DNA of 64,000 bases from Rurimicrobium sp040387755 (GCA_040387755.1 JAZKDB010000001.1:186001-250000), one strand, 5' to 3'. Shown: positions 53,113-62,462, counted from the stretch's first letter. Notes: a model not told the origin generated them from the sequence alone. Numbers and translations: made by a program.

Positions 53113-55527
53113 ATGGCAACAGAAAATACCGAAATCATTTATCTTCCTTTGGAAGAGGTGGAAAGTGAACATTGTGCCTTGATTGTAGATAATGGATTGG
53201 CACAGATTAATGGGGTAGAAACCCACAAGGTAGAGCTGAATAACCATCGGGCAGCTATTACAGTAGCAGATAAAAAATCATTAGTAGAAGCTATAAAGGC
53301 CATCAAAGACTTAGGTTATGGCGTTACAACGGTAAAGCAGTCCTTCCCGGTGCTGAATATGACTTGCGCCTCCTGCGCAGTAAGTGCCGAAAGCACTGCC
53401 CAATATATCCCGGGTGTTATTAGTGCGAACGTGAATTTTGCCACGGCTACACTTTCAGTTGAATACCTGCCCAACATGACAAACCCCTCCGCTATACAAA
53501 AAGCAATACAATCTGTGGGTTATGATTTGCTGATAGAAAATGGCGCTTCACAACAGGAAACACTGGAAGCTATTCACGAAAAGAAATGGAGGGCATTAAA
53601 GAACAAAACCATTTGGGCAATTATATTGTCGCTCCCGGTGGTAGTGATCGGGATGTTCTTTATGGACATTCCCTTTGCAAACGAAATCATGTGGCTGTTT
53701 GCTACTCCCGTGGTGCTGTGGATTGGCAAAGATTTTTTCGTTAATGCCTACAAACAAGCAAAGCATCGTTCGGCCAATATGGATACATTGGTCGCATTGA
53801 GTACAGGAATTGCCTATGTGTTTAGCCTTTTCAACATGCTTTTTCCTGATTTCTGGCATCAGAGAGGCTTACATGCACACGTATATTTTGAGGCAGCAGC
53901 TGTAGTAATAGCCTTTATTTTATTAGGTAAATTATTAGAAGAAAAAGCTAAAGGCAATACCTCCTCAGCTATTAAAAAGCTGATGGGCCTGCAGCCTAAA
54001 ACAGTTTTAGTGCTACAAGCTGATGGAACCGAAAAGGAGATAGCCATTGAAGAAGTAAATATTGATGATATCATTATCGTAAAGCCGGGAGATAAAATTG
54101 CTGTAGATGGACTCGTCATTTCGGGCAGGTCATATGTAGATGAAAGCATGTTAAGTGGCGAACCCTTACCTGTACTGAAAACAGAGCATGAAAAAGTTTT
54201 TTCAGGTACCATCAATCAAAAAGGAAGCTTTCAGTTTAAAGCCGTTAAAGTAGGCAAAGACACCATGCTGGCCCAAATCATTAAAATGGTGCAGGATGCT
54301 CAAGGCAGTAAAGCTCCCGTGCAAAAGTTGGTGGATAAGATTGCAGCTGTTTTTGTTCCGGTGATAATGGGTATTGCTATTCTCACATTTGCTTTGTGGC
54401 TCATCCTGGGCGGGGAAAATGGAATGGTACAAGGTCTGCTGGCTGCTGTTACCGTACTGGTAATTGCCTGTCCCTGTGCATTAGGTTTGGCAACACCTAC
54501 AGCCATTATGGTGGGTGTAGGTAAAGGTGCAGAAAATGGCATTCTGATTAAAGATGCTGAAAGTCTGGAATTGGCAAAAAAAGTAAATGCTATTGTATTA
54601 GACAAAACAGGAACTATTACAGAAGGCAGACCGGAAGTTACAGGTATAAAATGGCTTGTTGAAAATTATGGGTTAGAGCAAATTTTGCTCAGTATAGAGA
54701 AACAATCTGAGCATCCCTTAGCTGAAGCTGTAGTAAAACATTTCGGGAACATAGAGGCTGTTTCTATTTCATCTTTCGAAAGTATTACCGGAAAAGGAGC
54801 AAAAGCAATCTTTGAAAATGAAAATTATTTTGTGGGCAATAAAAAACTCCTGGCTGAAAACAAAATTGTGATTAACGACGAATTGTTAGCACAAGCCGAC
54901 GAGTGGGCTAAGCAAGCAAAAACGGTAATATGGTTTGCAGACAGTAAAAAGACGCTGGCTGTATTAGCAATTGCAGATAAAATAAAAGAAACCTCGACAG
55001 AGGCCATTAAGCAGTTGCACGAAATGGGAATTGAGTTGTATATGCTTACCGGAGATAATGAAGCCTCAGCCAAAGCTATTGCACAGCTAACCGGTATAAA
55101 ACATTATAAAGCAGAGGTATTGCCACAGCATAAATCCGATTTTATAAAAGAGCTGCAAAGCAAGGGGAAGATTGTAGCCATGGTTGGAGATGGTATTAAT
55201 GATAGCACAGCACTTGCTACCGCAGACGTAAGTATTGCAATGGGCAAAGGGAGCGATATTGCCATGGAAGTAGCTAAAATGACCATCATTTCATCAGATC
55301 TTACCAAAATTCCACAGGCTATAAAACTATCGAAGCAGACAGTGGCAACTATTAAACAGAATCTGTTTTGGGCATTTATCTACAATCTTATTGGCATTCC
55401 TATTGCAGCAGGTATTCTTTATCCTGTCAACGGGTTCTTGTTAAATCCAATGATAGCCGGTGCAGCAATGGCATTAAGTAGTGTAAGCGTTGTTAGTAAT
55501 AGTCTCTTTTTGAAGTGGAAAAAGTAA
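53113..55527 (+). CDS. copA: Copper-translocating P1B-type ATPase
   Basis: The 804-aa inner-membrane pump exports Cu(I). Its N-terminus has two HMA-like modules: the first (1-74) has lost the CxxC (SEHCA remains), while the second has MTCASC. The membrane motif CPC is in IACPCALGLATPT. Catalytic motifs are DKTGTITEG, SEHPLAEAV (the HP of P1B pumps), GDNEAS and GDGINDS, and the A-domain is SGEPLP. Eight transmembrane segments are expected. It begins the plus-strand half of the copper island; gaps to the following genes are 89 bp or less. Confidence 0.95.
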   Translation: MATENTEIIYLPLEEVESEHCALIVDNGLAQINGVETHKVELNNHRAAITVADKKSLVEAIKAIKDLGYGVTTVKQSFPVLNMTCASCAVSAESTAQYIPGVISANVNFATATLSVEYLPNMTNPSAIQKAIQSVGYDLLIENGASQQETLEAIHEKKWRALKNKTIWAIILSLPVVVIGMFFMDIPFANEIMWLFATPVVLWIGKDFFVNAYKQAKHRSANMDTLVALSTGIAYVFSLFNMLFPDFWHQRGLHAHVYFEAAAVVIAFILLGKLLEEKAKGNTSSAIKKLMGLQPKTVLVLQADGTEKEIAIEEVNIDDIIIVKPGDKIAVDGLVISGRSYVDESMLSGEPLPVLKTEHEKVFSGTINQKGSFQFKAVKVGKDTMLAQIIKMVQDAQGSKAPVQKLVDKIAAVFVPVIMGIAILTFALWLILGGENGMVQGLLAAVTVLVIACPCALGLATPTAIMVGVGKGAENGILIKDAESLELAKKVNAIVLDKTGTITEGRPEVTGIKWLVENYGLEQILLSIEKQSEHPLAEAVVKHFGNIEAVSISSFESITGKGAKAIFENENYFVGNKKLLAENKIVINDELLAQADEWAKQAKTVIWFADSKKTLAVLAIADKIKETSTEAIKQLHEMGIELYMLTGDNEASAKAIAQLTGIKHYKAEVLPQHKSDFIKELQSKGKIVAMVGDGINDSTALATADVSIAMGKGSDIAMEVAKMTIISSDLTKIPQAIKLSKQTVATIKQNLFWAFIYNLIGIPIAAGILYPVNGFLLNPMIAGAAMALSSVSVVSNSLFLKWKK

Positions 55528-55616
55528 AACAGTAAATATCACAAATCAAACAAGTAAAACTACAATGGTAGGCAGCAGAAGTCTACTCACCTTTGTATCA
55601 TTAAAAAGCAATAAAA

Positions 55617-55838
55617 ATGGAAAATAACAATCAGAATTTACAGTTCAAAACAAACATTAATTGTGGAGGTTGCATTGCAAAGGTGAAACCCCATTTAGAC
55701 AACGCCGAAGGCATTTGCCATTGGGAAGTGGATACCACCAATAAGGATAAAGTGCTTACCGTTAAGACGGATGGAATTACACAAGAGGAAGTGATAGAAA
55801 CAGTAATCAAGGCGGGTTTTAAAATAGAACCATTCTAA
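55617..55838 (+). CDS. HMA copper chaperone
   Basis: The 73-aa cytosolic single HMA domain has metal motif NCGGCIAK at about 15-22 and the family's ending TVIKAGFKIEPF. It has no signal peptide. It would deliver Cu(I) to the CopA ATPase encoded 89 bp upstream. Its length and arrangement match CopZ-like chaperones. Confidence 0.88.
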   Translation: MENNNQNLQFKTNINCGGCIAKVKPHLDNAEGICHWEVDTTNKDKVLTVKTDGITQEEVIETVIKAGFKIEPF

Positions 55839-55892
55839 TAAATACAGGTGTTTATAAAGCCGTAAGAAATCATTTAACTAAAAAAAATAAAA

Positions 55893-56762
55893 ATGAAATT
55901 AGTATCAAAAATATTGGTGGCCATTACAGCATTGCTATCGTCTGCAAACAGTTTTGCTCAAATTAAAAATGCTAAAACAGAAACCGTAAAAATATATGGT
56001 AACTGTGGTATGTGTAAGGCAAGAATTGAGAAGGCCGGCAACCGAAAAAATATAGCCAATGTAACCTGGGATGAGGAAACCAAAAAAGCCTCGATCCAAT
56101 ACGACTTAAGCAAAACAAATCAGGATGAAATATTAAAGCGTATTGCATTGGCAGGACATGATAATGAAAAGTATTTAGCGCCCGATAATGTATATGCACA
56201 ATTGCCTGAATGTTGTTTGTATAAAAGAGAGTTGAAAGTAAATTCTAAATCCAAAGTAGCAATGGTGATGAAAAAGGAGCATAGCAACCATAGCGAGACA
56301 GAACTGGTTGGTAGGGTTGCAACCATAAAATCACAGCATTTAAACGCAGTGATAGAAGGCTATTTTTCGGTAAAAGATGCATTGGTAAAATCTGATGCAC
56401 TTGCTTCAATGCAAAGAGCGGCAGGATTGCTGAAAGCTATTAAAGCAGTAGAAATGACAAAACTTTCTGCAGATGAGCATACAGCCTGGATGAAAGTAAT
56501 GAAAGACTTAGAATTAGATGCCCAAAGAATTGCTGGCTCAAAAGATATTGCAAAGCAAAGAACAACTTTTGCCTTGCTGTCTAAGAATATGTATGAGTTG
56601 GTCAAAACATCCGGACAAGACAAGCCGATTTACTATCAGCATTGTCCGATGTACAATAATGGGAAAGGAGCTAATTGGTTAAGCAAAGAATCTGCTATTA
56701 GAAACCCTTACTATGGTGCTAAAATGATGACTTGCGGTAGTACAATTGAAACTTTAGACTAA
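55893..56762 (+). CDS. Exported HMA-DUF3347 protein
   Basis: The 289-aa protein has a signal peptide (1-22, SANSFAQ) and an HMA domain with motif GNCGMCKAR (about 33-100) and a later LPECCLYKR. A DUF3347 domain follows (about 135-285; HLNAVIEGYFSVKDALVKSD, LSKNMYELVK, YYQHCPMYNNGKGANWLSKES, NPYYGAKMMTCGS). DUF3347 with Cys-Pro-Met and Met-Met-x-Cys motifs occurs in copper efflux adaptors. The N-domain is clearly paralogous to the protein at 51975-52334. It lies 12 bp before the multicopper oxidase. Confidence 0.88.
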   Translation: MKLVSKILVAITALLSSANSFAQIKNAKTETVKIYGNCGMCKARIEKAGNRKNIANVTWDEETKKASIQYDLSKTNQDEILKRIALAGHDNEKYLAPDNVYAQLPECCLYKRELKVNSKSKVAMVMKKEHSNHSETELVGRVATIKSQHLNAVIEGYFSVKDALVKSDALASMQRAAGLLKAIKAVEMTKLSADEHTAWMKVMKDLELDAQRIAGSKDIAKQRTTFALLSKNMYELVKTSGQDKPIYYQHCPMYNNGKGANWLSKESAIRNPYYGAKMMTCGSTIETLD

Positions 56763-56774
56763 GCTGTTTTCCCA

Positions 56775-59021
56775 ATGAACGTTTTTAAAATAATTTCGAT
56801 ATTCCTGCTGTTTTGTTCGCAGTCCCTTTTTGCTCAAAAGGTAGTGCATTACGAGTTGTATGTAAAAGATACGCTTGTAAAATATGCCGGTAAAGAAAAA
56901 AGAGCCATAGCAGTGAATGGACAAATACCCATGCCTACACTCACTTTTGCCGAAGGTGATACAGCCGAGATTGTTGTACACAATCAATTAAAGGAAAGTA
57001 CATCATTGCACTGGCATGGTGTGTTCTTGCCCAATAAAGAAGATGGTGTGCCCTGGCTTACTCAGGAGCCCATAAAGCCGGGTGCAACTTTTATATATCG
57101 TTTCCCCATTATTCAACACGGAACACACTGGTATCATTCTCACTCGGGTTTGCAGGAGCAGATTGGAATGTACGGCAGTTTTGTGATGAAAAAAAGAACA
57201 GATGACAAGACCTTTCGGAAAGGACTAGATGATTTGCCAACTGTACCCATTATTTTAAGCGAATGGTCCAATCTTAATCCGAATAATATTCATAGGATGT
57301 TACATAATGCCAATGATTGGGCAGCGATTAAAAAAAGCGCCACCCAGTCCTACGCAGAAGCAATAAAAGAAGGTCATTTTAAAACCAAGCTGACTAATGA
57401 GTGGAAACGGATGTTGGCAATGGATGTCAGCGATGTGTATTATGACAAAATTCTAATTAACGGAAGTAACAGTACAGATTTAAAGGCGGTTGATGGGAGT
57501 ACCTTGAAAGCAGGCGACAAAGTAAGACTCAGAATCTCAAATGGTGGTGCTTCCTCCTATTTTTGGTTGCGGTATGCAGGTGGTAAAATGACTGTGGTAG
57601 CAAATGATGGTAATGATGTCGAACCTGTAGAGGTCGATCGGTTAATCATTGCTGTTTCTGAAACATACGATATCGTAGTAAGCATCCCTGATGAGGGTGT
57701 GGCTTATGAGTTTTTAGCCACAACCGAAGACAGAACACAATCTGCCAGTTATTTCATAGGCGATGGCATCAAACAACTCATTTCACCACTTCCGCGTCTG
57801 AAATATTTTGAAGGAATGAAGATGATGAATGATATGATGAAGATGAATGGCGACCTTGACGATATGGGCATGAACATGAGTTTGAATCAAATGGATATGA
57901 ATGTTGTGATGTATCCGGAAATAACCGGAGACGTTAAGTCAAAGCAAGATCATAGTGAACATGACATGGAAAATGACCCCAACCGCTACAATGCTAATGC
58001 TCTGGGCGATATTGTTACGCTAAACTATGCGATGCTGAAGTCGCCTTACAACACTTCACTTCCAAGAAATGTGCCGGTAAAGGAACTAAAATTCACTCTT
58101 AGCGGCAATATGAACCGTTATGTGTGGAGCATGGATAATAAAGTGCTTTCGGAAACCGATAAAATCCCCGTTAAAAAAGGCGAAGTTTTGCGCATCACCA
58201 TCTATAATAATTCAATGATGCGTCATCCGATGCACTTGCATGGCTTCGATTTCAGGGTGATTAATGGTAAAGGAGAAAAGTCTCCTCTAAAGAATGTTTT
58301 GGATATTATGCCCATGGAAACAGATACCATTGAATTTTTAGCAAACGAGGAAGGGGATTGGTTTTTTCATTGTCATATACTTTATCATATGATGTCCGGT
58401 ATGAATAGAGTTTTTGCCGTTGGGGAATACAATAATCCTTATTTGCCCAACAAAAAGCAAGCATATAATGCACTACAAAAAGAAAGCAATATGCCACATT
58501 TTATGACTCAAAATGATTTTGCTACAAATGGTAATGACGGGGAAGCCATGGTTCAAAATGCAAGACTCTCTTTAGGTACCGAATGGCGCTTAGGATACAG
58601 CAGTATGCATGGCTATGAAGTGGAAACACATTTTGGACGATACATCGGTAAAATGCAGTGGTTAATGCCCTTTGTTGGATTTGATTGGCGTTACCGAAAA
58701 ATGGGAATAGACGAGCATGAAACAAATTTGTTTGGGCAAAAAAATGAAAAAGATACGCGAAGAGCCTTTAGTATAGGTTTTATGTACACCTTACCTATGT
58801 TGGTTAATTTTCAGGCAGAAGTATATCACGATGGTATAGTGCGCCTCTCCTTAATGCGTGAAGACATTCCAGTTTCAAAAAAATTAAGAGCCGGTTTTAT
58901 GATTAATACGGATATGGAATATATGGCAGAACTAAAGTACGTTATCAATAAAAATTTGGGTATCCGTACTCACTATGATAGCGATATGGGACTGGGTTTA
59001 GGTTTGTCCCTGAATTATTAG
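56775..59021 (+). CDS. Multicopper oxidase (CopA family) with C-terminal outer-membrane barrel-like extension
   Basis: The 748-aa protein has a signal peptide (1-18) and three cupredoxin domains with all copper motifs: HWHGVF, HWYHSHSG, HPMHLHGF and HCHILYHMMSGM. A Met-rich segment (about 350-400, MKMMNDMMKMNGDLDDMGMNM) is typical of copper-resistance oxidases. After residue about 590 it continues for 150 aa with alternating strands (WRLGYSSMHGYEVETHFG, LMPFVGFDWRYRKMG, ELKYVINKNLGIRTHYD). It ends GLGLGLSLNY with a terminal Tyr, which looks like the CopB-type barrel fused to CopA. It ends the copper island at a terminator. Confidence 0.9.
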   Translation: MNVFKIISIFLLFCSQSLFAQKVVHYELYVKDTLVKYAGKEKRAIAVNGQIPMPTLTFAEGDTAEIVVHNQLKESTSLHWHGVFLPNKEDGVPWLTQEPIKPGATFIYRFPIIQHGTHWYHSHSGLQEQIGMYGSFVMKKRTDDKTFRKGLDDLPTVPIILSEWSNLNPNNIHRMLHNANDWAAIKKSATQSYAEAIKEGHFKTKLTNEWKRMLAMDVSDVYYDKILINGSNSTDLKAVDGSTLKAGDKVRLRISNGGASSYFWLRYAGGKMTVVANDGNDVEPVEVDRLIIAVSETYDIVVSIPDEGVAYEFLATTEDRTQSASYFIGDGIKQLISPLPRLKYFEGMKMMNDMMKMNGDLDDMGMNMSLNQMDMNVVMYPEITGDVKSKQDHSEHDMENDPNRYNANALGDIVTLNYAMLKSPYNTSLPRNVPVKELKFTLSGNMNRYVWSMDNKVLSETDKIPVKKGEVLRITIYNNSMMRHPMHLHGFDFRVINGKGEKSPLKNVLDIMPMETDTIEFLANEEGDWFFHCHILYHMMSGMNRVFAVGEYNNPYLPNKKQAYNALQKESNMPHFMTQNDFATNGNDGEAMVQNARLSLGTEWRLGYSSMHGYEVETHFGRYIGKMQWLMPFVGFDWRYRKMGIDEHETNLFGQKNEKDTRRAFSIGFMYTLPMLVNFQAEVYHDGIVRLSLMREDIPVSKKLRAGFMINTDMEYMAELKYVINKNLGIRTHYDSDMGLGLGLSLNY

Positions 59022-59306
59022 ATTACATCATTAGTTAGTTGTGCATGGCCCTGTTAATTGTGCGCATTAGGGGCAATGAACCAATAGAACTGAAATGAAA
59101 AGCCGAATATTAATCATTCGGAATTTAAAGATCTCAAACTTAATTAAATCGATAATCGGAGCAGGGTTTTTCGCCCTGCTTTTGCCATGTGTGAGAAAAT
59201 AGCCAACTACAGGCAAGTCGATTTTTTAAGTGCTAATAATAATAACGAATAGAGATGGTGAAAAATATTTTGCTAAAGAAAAATGTTTCGTTGAAAAATA
59301 AACCTA
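59022..59306. other. Intergenic region after the copper island, 285 bp
   Basis: This holds the terminator of the multicopper oxidase (59160-59184). Only short open frames without support are present. The arg promoter element follows at 59307. Confidence 0.5.
59160..59184 (+). terminator. Terminator of the copper island
   Basis: A 7-bp stem, AGCAGGG / CCCTGCT, with a T-rich loop, is followed by TTT. Confidence 0.7.
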
Positions 59307-59314
59307 TACATTTG
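59307..59314 (+). promoter_or_regulatory. Candidate -7 element of the arginine operon
   Basis: TACATTTG matches TAnnTTTG. The -33 element is weak. Transcription from here would begin near 59321 and give a leader of about 300 nt before the GNAT gene. Confidence 0.6.
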
Positions 59315-59359
59315 CACCGTTAAAAATTTTAGTCAAACTCCAATTTTATATTTTAGGAA

Positions 59360-59494
59360 ATGAAAAAAACCTCATTATTTACGTCAGCAACATCATGCAA
59401 TATACTTGCAGTTGCCGGACGTGGGTTTTTTGCTGGCTCTCTAACGGGTTCGGTTTTTTGCAGTCGCGCTACTACCTACATGTTGCGACGTTGA
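59360..59494 (+). CDS. Possible leader peptide (44 aa) of the arginine operon
   Basis: ATG 59360 to TGA 59494 encodes 44 residues (MKKTSLFTSATSCNILAVAG then RGFFAG... ending TTYMLRR). It contains four Arg codons, two of them the last codons before stop (CGA CGT). The frame lies exactly over the alternative hairpins described below and begins about 40 nt after the predicted transcript start. It could be an attenuation peptide, or the frame may be accidental within a structured RNA. Confidence 0.35.
   Translation: MKKTSLFTSATSCNILAVAGRGFFAGSLTGSVFCSRATTYMLRR
59381..59491 (+). promoter_or_regulatory. Leader RNA with mutually exclusive hairpins upstream of arginine genes
   Basis: ACGTCAGCAACAT (59381-59393) can pair with GTTGCCGGACGT (59411-59422), giving a hairpin followed by GGG and six T (59423-59431) like a terminator. 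Alternatively it can pair with ATGTTGCGACGT (59480-59491), 12 bp with one bulged A. The two cannot form together. This is the logic of an attenuator or riboswitch controlling the operon. The pairings are seen in the sequence; the function is inference. Confidence 0.6.
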
Positions 59495-59624
59495 TAGTTC
59501 GTATTCCGGCAATTTCTTGTTGAAGAAGCTACATCCATAGCTTTCAAAAATTATTTAATTATTGGTCTGTGTAGTTAGCGCTACAGAGCATCTTCTTGTC
59601 TTTACAATTTTAATATTCATTAGA

Positions 59625-60299
59625 ATGACTCCAAACTTTAGTGTATTGGTGGCATCGGCCCGTCATATACATTATGCCGCCATCATCTGTGATGAAATGG
59701 CCTCGTCGGCGCTTGCCCGTGGTACAGGAATTGCAAAACGTACTCCCGAATATATCCAGCAAAAAATGATTGAGGGAAAATCAGTCATCGCCTTTTCTCC
59801 GAATGGTTCTTGGGCTGGTTTTTGTTATATCGAAAGCTGGAGCCATGGCGAGTATGTTGCCAATTCAGGATTGATTGTTGCACCCGATTTTAGGAAAAGT
59901 GGGATTGCAAAGCAAATAAAGAGCAAGGTATTTGAGTTAAGCAGAACGCTTTATCCGGAAGCAAAAATATTTGGACTGACAACAGGTTTGGCTGTGATGA
60001 AAATCAATAGTGAACTGGGTTATAAGCCTGTTACATACTCGGAGCTAACAAAAGATGATGCCTTTTGGCAAGGGTGTAAAAGTTGTGTCAACTACCCGAT
60101 ATTGGAGAGTAAAGAAAGGAAAAATTGTCTTTGCACCGCTATGCTATTTGATGTTGCAACGAAGGGCGAAAATGACTTGGTGCAAAAATCACAACAAAAA
60201 AAATTGCAGGTACAGACTCTGTTTTTGAAAATTAAAAAGGTAAGAATTTTAAAATGTTTTCCAATTATTCATAACCGTATAAAATCTATAATCCCATGA
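59625..60299 (+). CDS. GNAT acetyltransferase, probable N-acetylglutamate synthase
   Basis: The 224-aa protein starts at ATG 59625 (MTPNFSVLVASARH). The acetyl-CoA loop is in VAPDFRKSGIAKQIKSKV, and GLTTGLAVMKINSELGYKPV follows. This type of GNAT heads the arginine operon in Bacteroidota and is taken to make N-acetyl- or N-succinylglutamate, the first step. It carries a Cys-rich segment (WQGCKSCVNYP, KNCLC) of unknown purpose. Its stop overlaps the argG start (ATGA at 60296-60299). Confidence 0.82.
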   Translation: MTPNFSVLVASARHIHYAAIICDEMASSALARGTGIAKRTPEYIQQKMIEGKSVIAFSPNGSWAGFCYIESWSHGEYVANSGLIVAPDFRKSGIAKQIKSKVFELSRTLYPEAKIFGLTTGLAVMKINSELGYKPVTYSELTKDDAFWQGCKSCVNYPILESKERKNCLCTAMLFDVATKGENDLVQKSQQKKLQVQTLFLKIKKVRILKCFPIIHNRIKSIIP

Positions 60300-61510
60300 G
60301 TAATCCACTTAAAGTTGTCCTTGCATTTAGCGGTGGGCTAGACACTACTTACTGTGCAATTTATTTAAAAAAAGTACTCAAGCTGGAAGTTCATGCCATC
60401 CTGGTTCAAACCGGTGGCTTTAGCAGCGAAGAACTTGATGTTATTACCCGCAGAGCGCATGAGCTTGGTGTAGCGTCGTTCAGTATAACAGATGTTACAG
60501 AAGAATACTACCAACGCTGCATTAAGTATCTGGTGTTTGGCAATGTTCTCAAAAATAATGTTTATCCATTGAGTGTAAGTGCAGAACGTATGATGCAGGC
60601 AATTGCTATAGCCGAGCAGGTTAAGAAAATCGGTGCATCATATGTGGCTCACGGTAGCACTGGTGCCGGAAATGATCAGGTGCGTTTTGATATGGTATTC
60701 CAAAGTATGATACCCGAGGTAAGTATACTTACACCTATCCGCGATCAATCCTTGAGTCGTGAAGATGAAATTGATTTTCTTAAGGAGAATGATGTCGAAA
60801 TGGATTTTACAAAAGCTGCATACAGTATCAATAAAGGACTTTGGGGTACTTCTGTAGGTGGAAGAGAAACCCTGACGAGTAATCAATATTTGCCGGAAGA
60901 GGCATGGCCAACGAGTATCTCTGCCTCAGAGCCTCTAGATATAAGCCTTCAGTTTTTAAATGGTGAGTTGAATGGGATTAATGGAATATCTGAAAACTCC
61001 TCTGTAGCGGCAATACAAAAATTGCAAGCTTTGGCACAGCCTTATGGCATTGGAAGGGATATACATGTGGGTGATACTATCATTGGAATAAAAGGGCGCG
61101 TTGGCTTTGAAGCTGCAGCTCCCTTGATTATTATTAAAGCCCATCATCAGCTTGAAAAGCACACCCTGACCAAGTGGCAACTTTACTGGAAAGACCAGAT
61201 GAGCAATTGGTATGGCAATTGGCTTCATGAAGGAATGATGCTGGATCCCACTATGCGCAACATTGAAGCTTTTCTGGATGATACTCAAAAGACGGTGACG
61301 GGAACAGTATTTCTAACGCTTTATCCTCATAGGTTTGTTATTACTGGTGTCGAAAGTTCGCACGATTTGATGAACAGTCAATTTGGTGCTTATGGCGAGC
61401 AAAACAAGAGTTGGACTGGTGAAGATGTAAGGGGCTTTGCAAGAATATTTGGCAACCAGACTTCAATTTATCACACTGTAAATACAACTATCGATGCAAA
61501 AGAAAATTAA
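60296..61510 (+). CDS. argG: Argininosuccinate synthase
   Basis: The 404-aa enzyme joins citrulline and aspartate with ATP. The N-terminal PP-loop is AFSGGLDTTYC, then AHGSTGAGNDQVRFD and KGLWGTSVGGRET. It overlaps the GNAT gene by 4 bp and argC by 17 bp, so the operon is translationally coupled. Confidence 0.94.
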   Translation: MSNPLKVVLAFSGGLDTTYCAIYLKKVLKLEVHAILVQTGGFSSEELDVITRRAHELGVASFSITDVTEEYYQRCIKYLVFGNVLKNNVYPLSVSAERMMQAIAIAEQVKKIGASYVAHGSTGAGNDQVRFDMVFQSMIPEVSILTPIRDQSLSREDEIDFLKENDVEMDFTKAAYSINKGLWGTSVGGRETLTSNQYLPEEAWPTSISASEPLDISLQFLNGELNGINGISENSSVAAIQKLQALAQPYGIGRDIHVGDTIIGIKGRVGFEAAAPLIIIKAHHQLEKHTLTKWQLYWKDQMSNWYGNWLHEGMMLDPTMRNIEAFLDDTQKTVTGTVFLTLYPHRFVITGVESSHDLMNSQFGAYGEQNKSWTGEDVRGFARIFGNQTSIYHTVNTTIDAKEN

Positions 61511-62462
61511 GGTCGGTATAGTGGGTGCCGCGGGTTATGCGGGTGGAGAGCTTATCAGAGTTTTACTGAATCATCCTTTTGCAGACATTGCCTATGCACA
61601 TAGCAGAAGCAATAGTGGCGGTCTTGTTTGTGACATTCATACTGACCTGGCCGGCGAAACGGATTTGCAATTCCGCAGCAATATCGAAAACAATATAGAT
61701 GTCCTGTTTCTTTGCCTTGGGCACGGAGAGTCATCAGATTTCTTAAGAAACAATAGAATCACTGACCATGTAAAAATCATTGACCTATCTCAGGATTTTC
61801 GCATCAGAAAAGAAGGAAATTCATTTCTTTATGCTTTGCCGGAGTATAACAAGAGTGAAATTGCTCATGCACAATACATGGCCAATCCGGGATGCTTTGC
61901 TACAGCTATCCAATTGGCATTATTGCCTTTGGCGAAAGAATGCATGCTGCAAGATGTGCATCTGACAGGAATTACAGGTGCCACTGGTGCAGGGCAAAAG
62001 TTGCAACAGAACGCTCATTTTGCGTGGCGCAGTAATAATATTCAGGCTTACAAATCTTTATCTCATCAGCATCTTAATGAAATAAAACAGACACTGAATT
62101 CTCTGCAACCAACTTTGCCTGAATTAAACTTTATACCCTGGCGAGGGGATTTTGCCCGGGGGATTTACGTAAGTGGATACCTCAAGTCAGATTTAACACT
62201 GGAGGATGCTTATCAAATGTTTCAAAACTTCTATCATGAAGCAGCATTCACATTTGTAAGTCGTAGGCTTATCGATCTTAAACAAGTAGTAAACACCAAT
62301 AAGTGTTTTATTCATCTTGAAAAGGAAGATGGGAAATTGATTATTCACACTGCTATAGACAATCTTTTAAAAGGTGCTTCGGGACAGGCTATCCAAAATA
62401 TGAATATCGCTTTTGGGTTTTCTGAAAAGAGCGGATTGGAACTAAAATCGTCAGCGTTTTAA
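61494..62462 (+). CDS. argC: N-acetyl-gamma-glutamyl-phosphate reductase
   Basis: The 322-aa NADP-dependent enzyme has GIVGAAGYAGGELIRVLLNHP as nucleotide-binding loop, the catalytic cysteine in MANPGCFATAIQ and GASGQAIQNMN near the C-terminus. It reduces the acyl-glutamyl phosphate to the semialdehyde. It overlaps argG by 17 bp and is 11 bp before argD. Confidence 0.95.
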   Translation: MQKKIKVGIVGAAGYAGGELIRVLLNHPFADIAYAHSRSNSGGLVCDIHTDLAGETDLQFRSNIENNIDVLFLCLGHGESSDFLRNNRITDHVKIIDLSQDFRIRKEGNSFLYALPEYNKSEIAHAQYMANPGCFATAIQLALLPLAKECMLQDVHLTGITGATGAGQKLQQNAHFAWRSNNIQAYKSLSHQHLNEIKQTLNSLQPTLPELNFIPWRGDFARGIYVSGYLKSDLTLEDAYQMFQNFYHEAAFTFVSRRLIDLKQVVNTNKCFIHLEKEDGKLIIHTAIDNLLKGASGQAIQNMNIAFGFSEKSGLELKSSAF

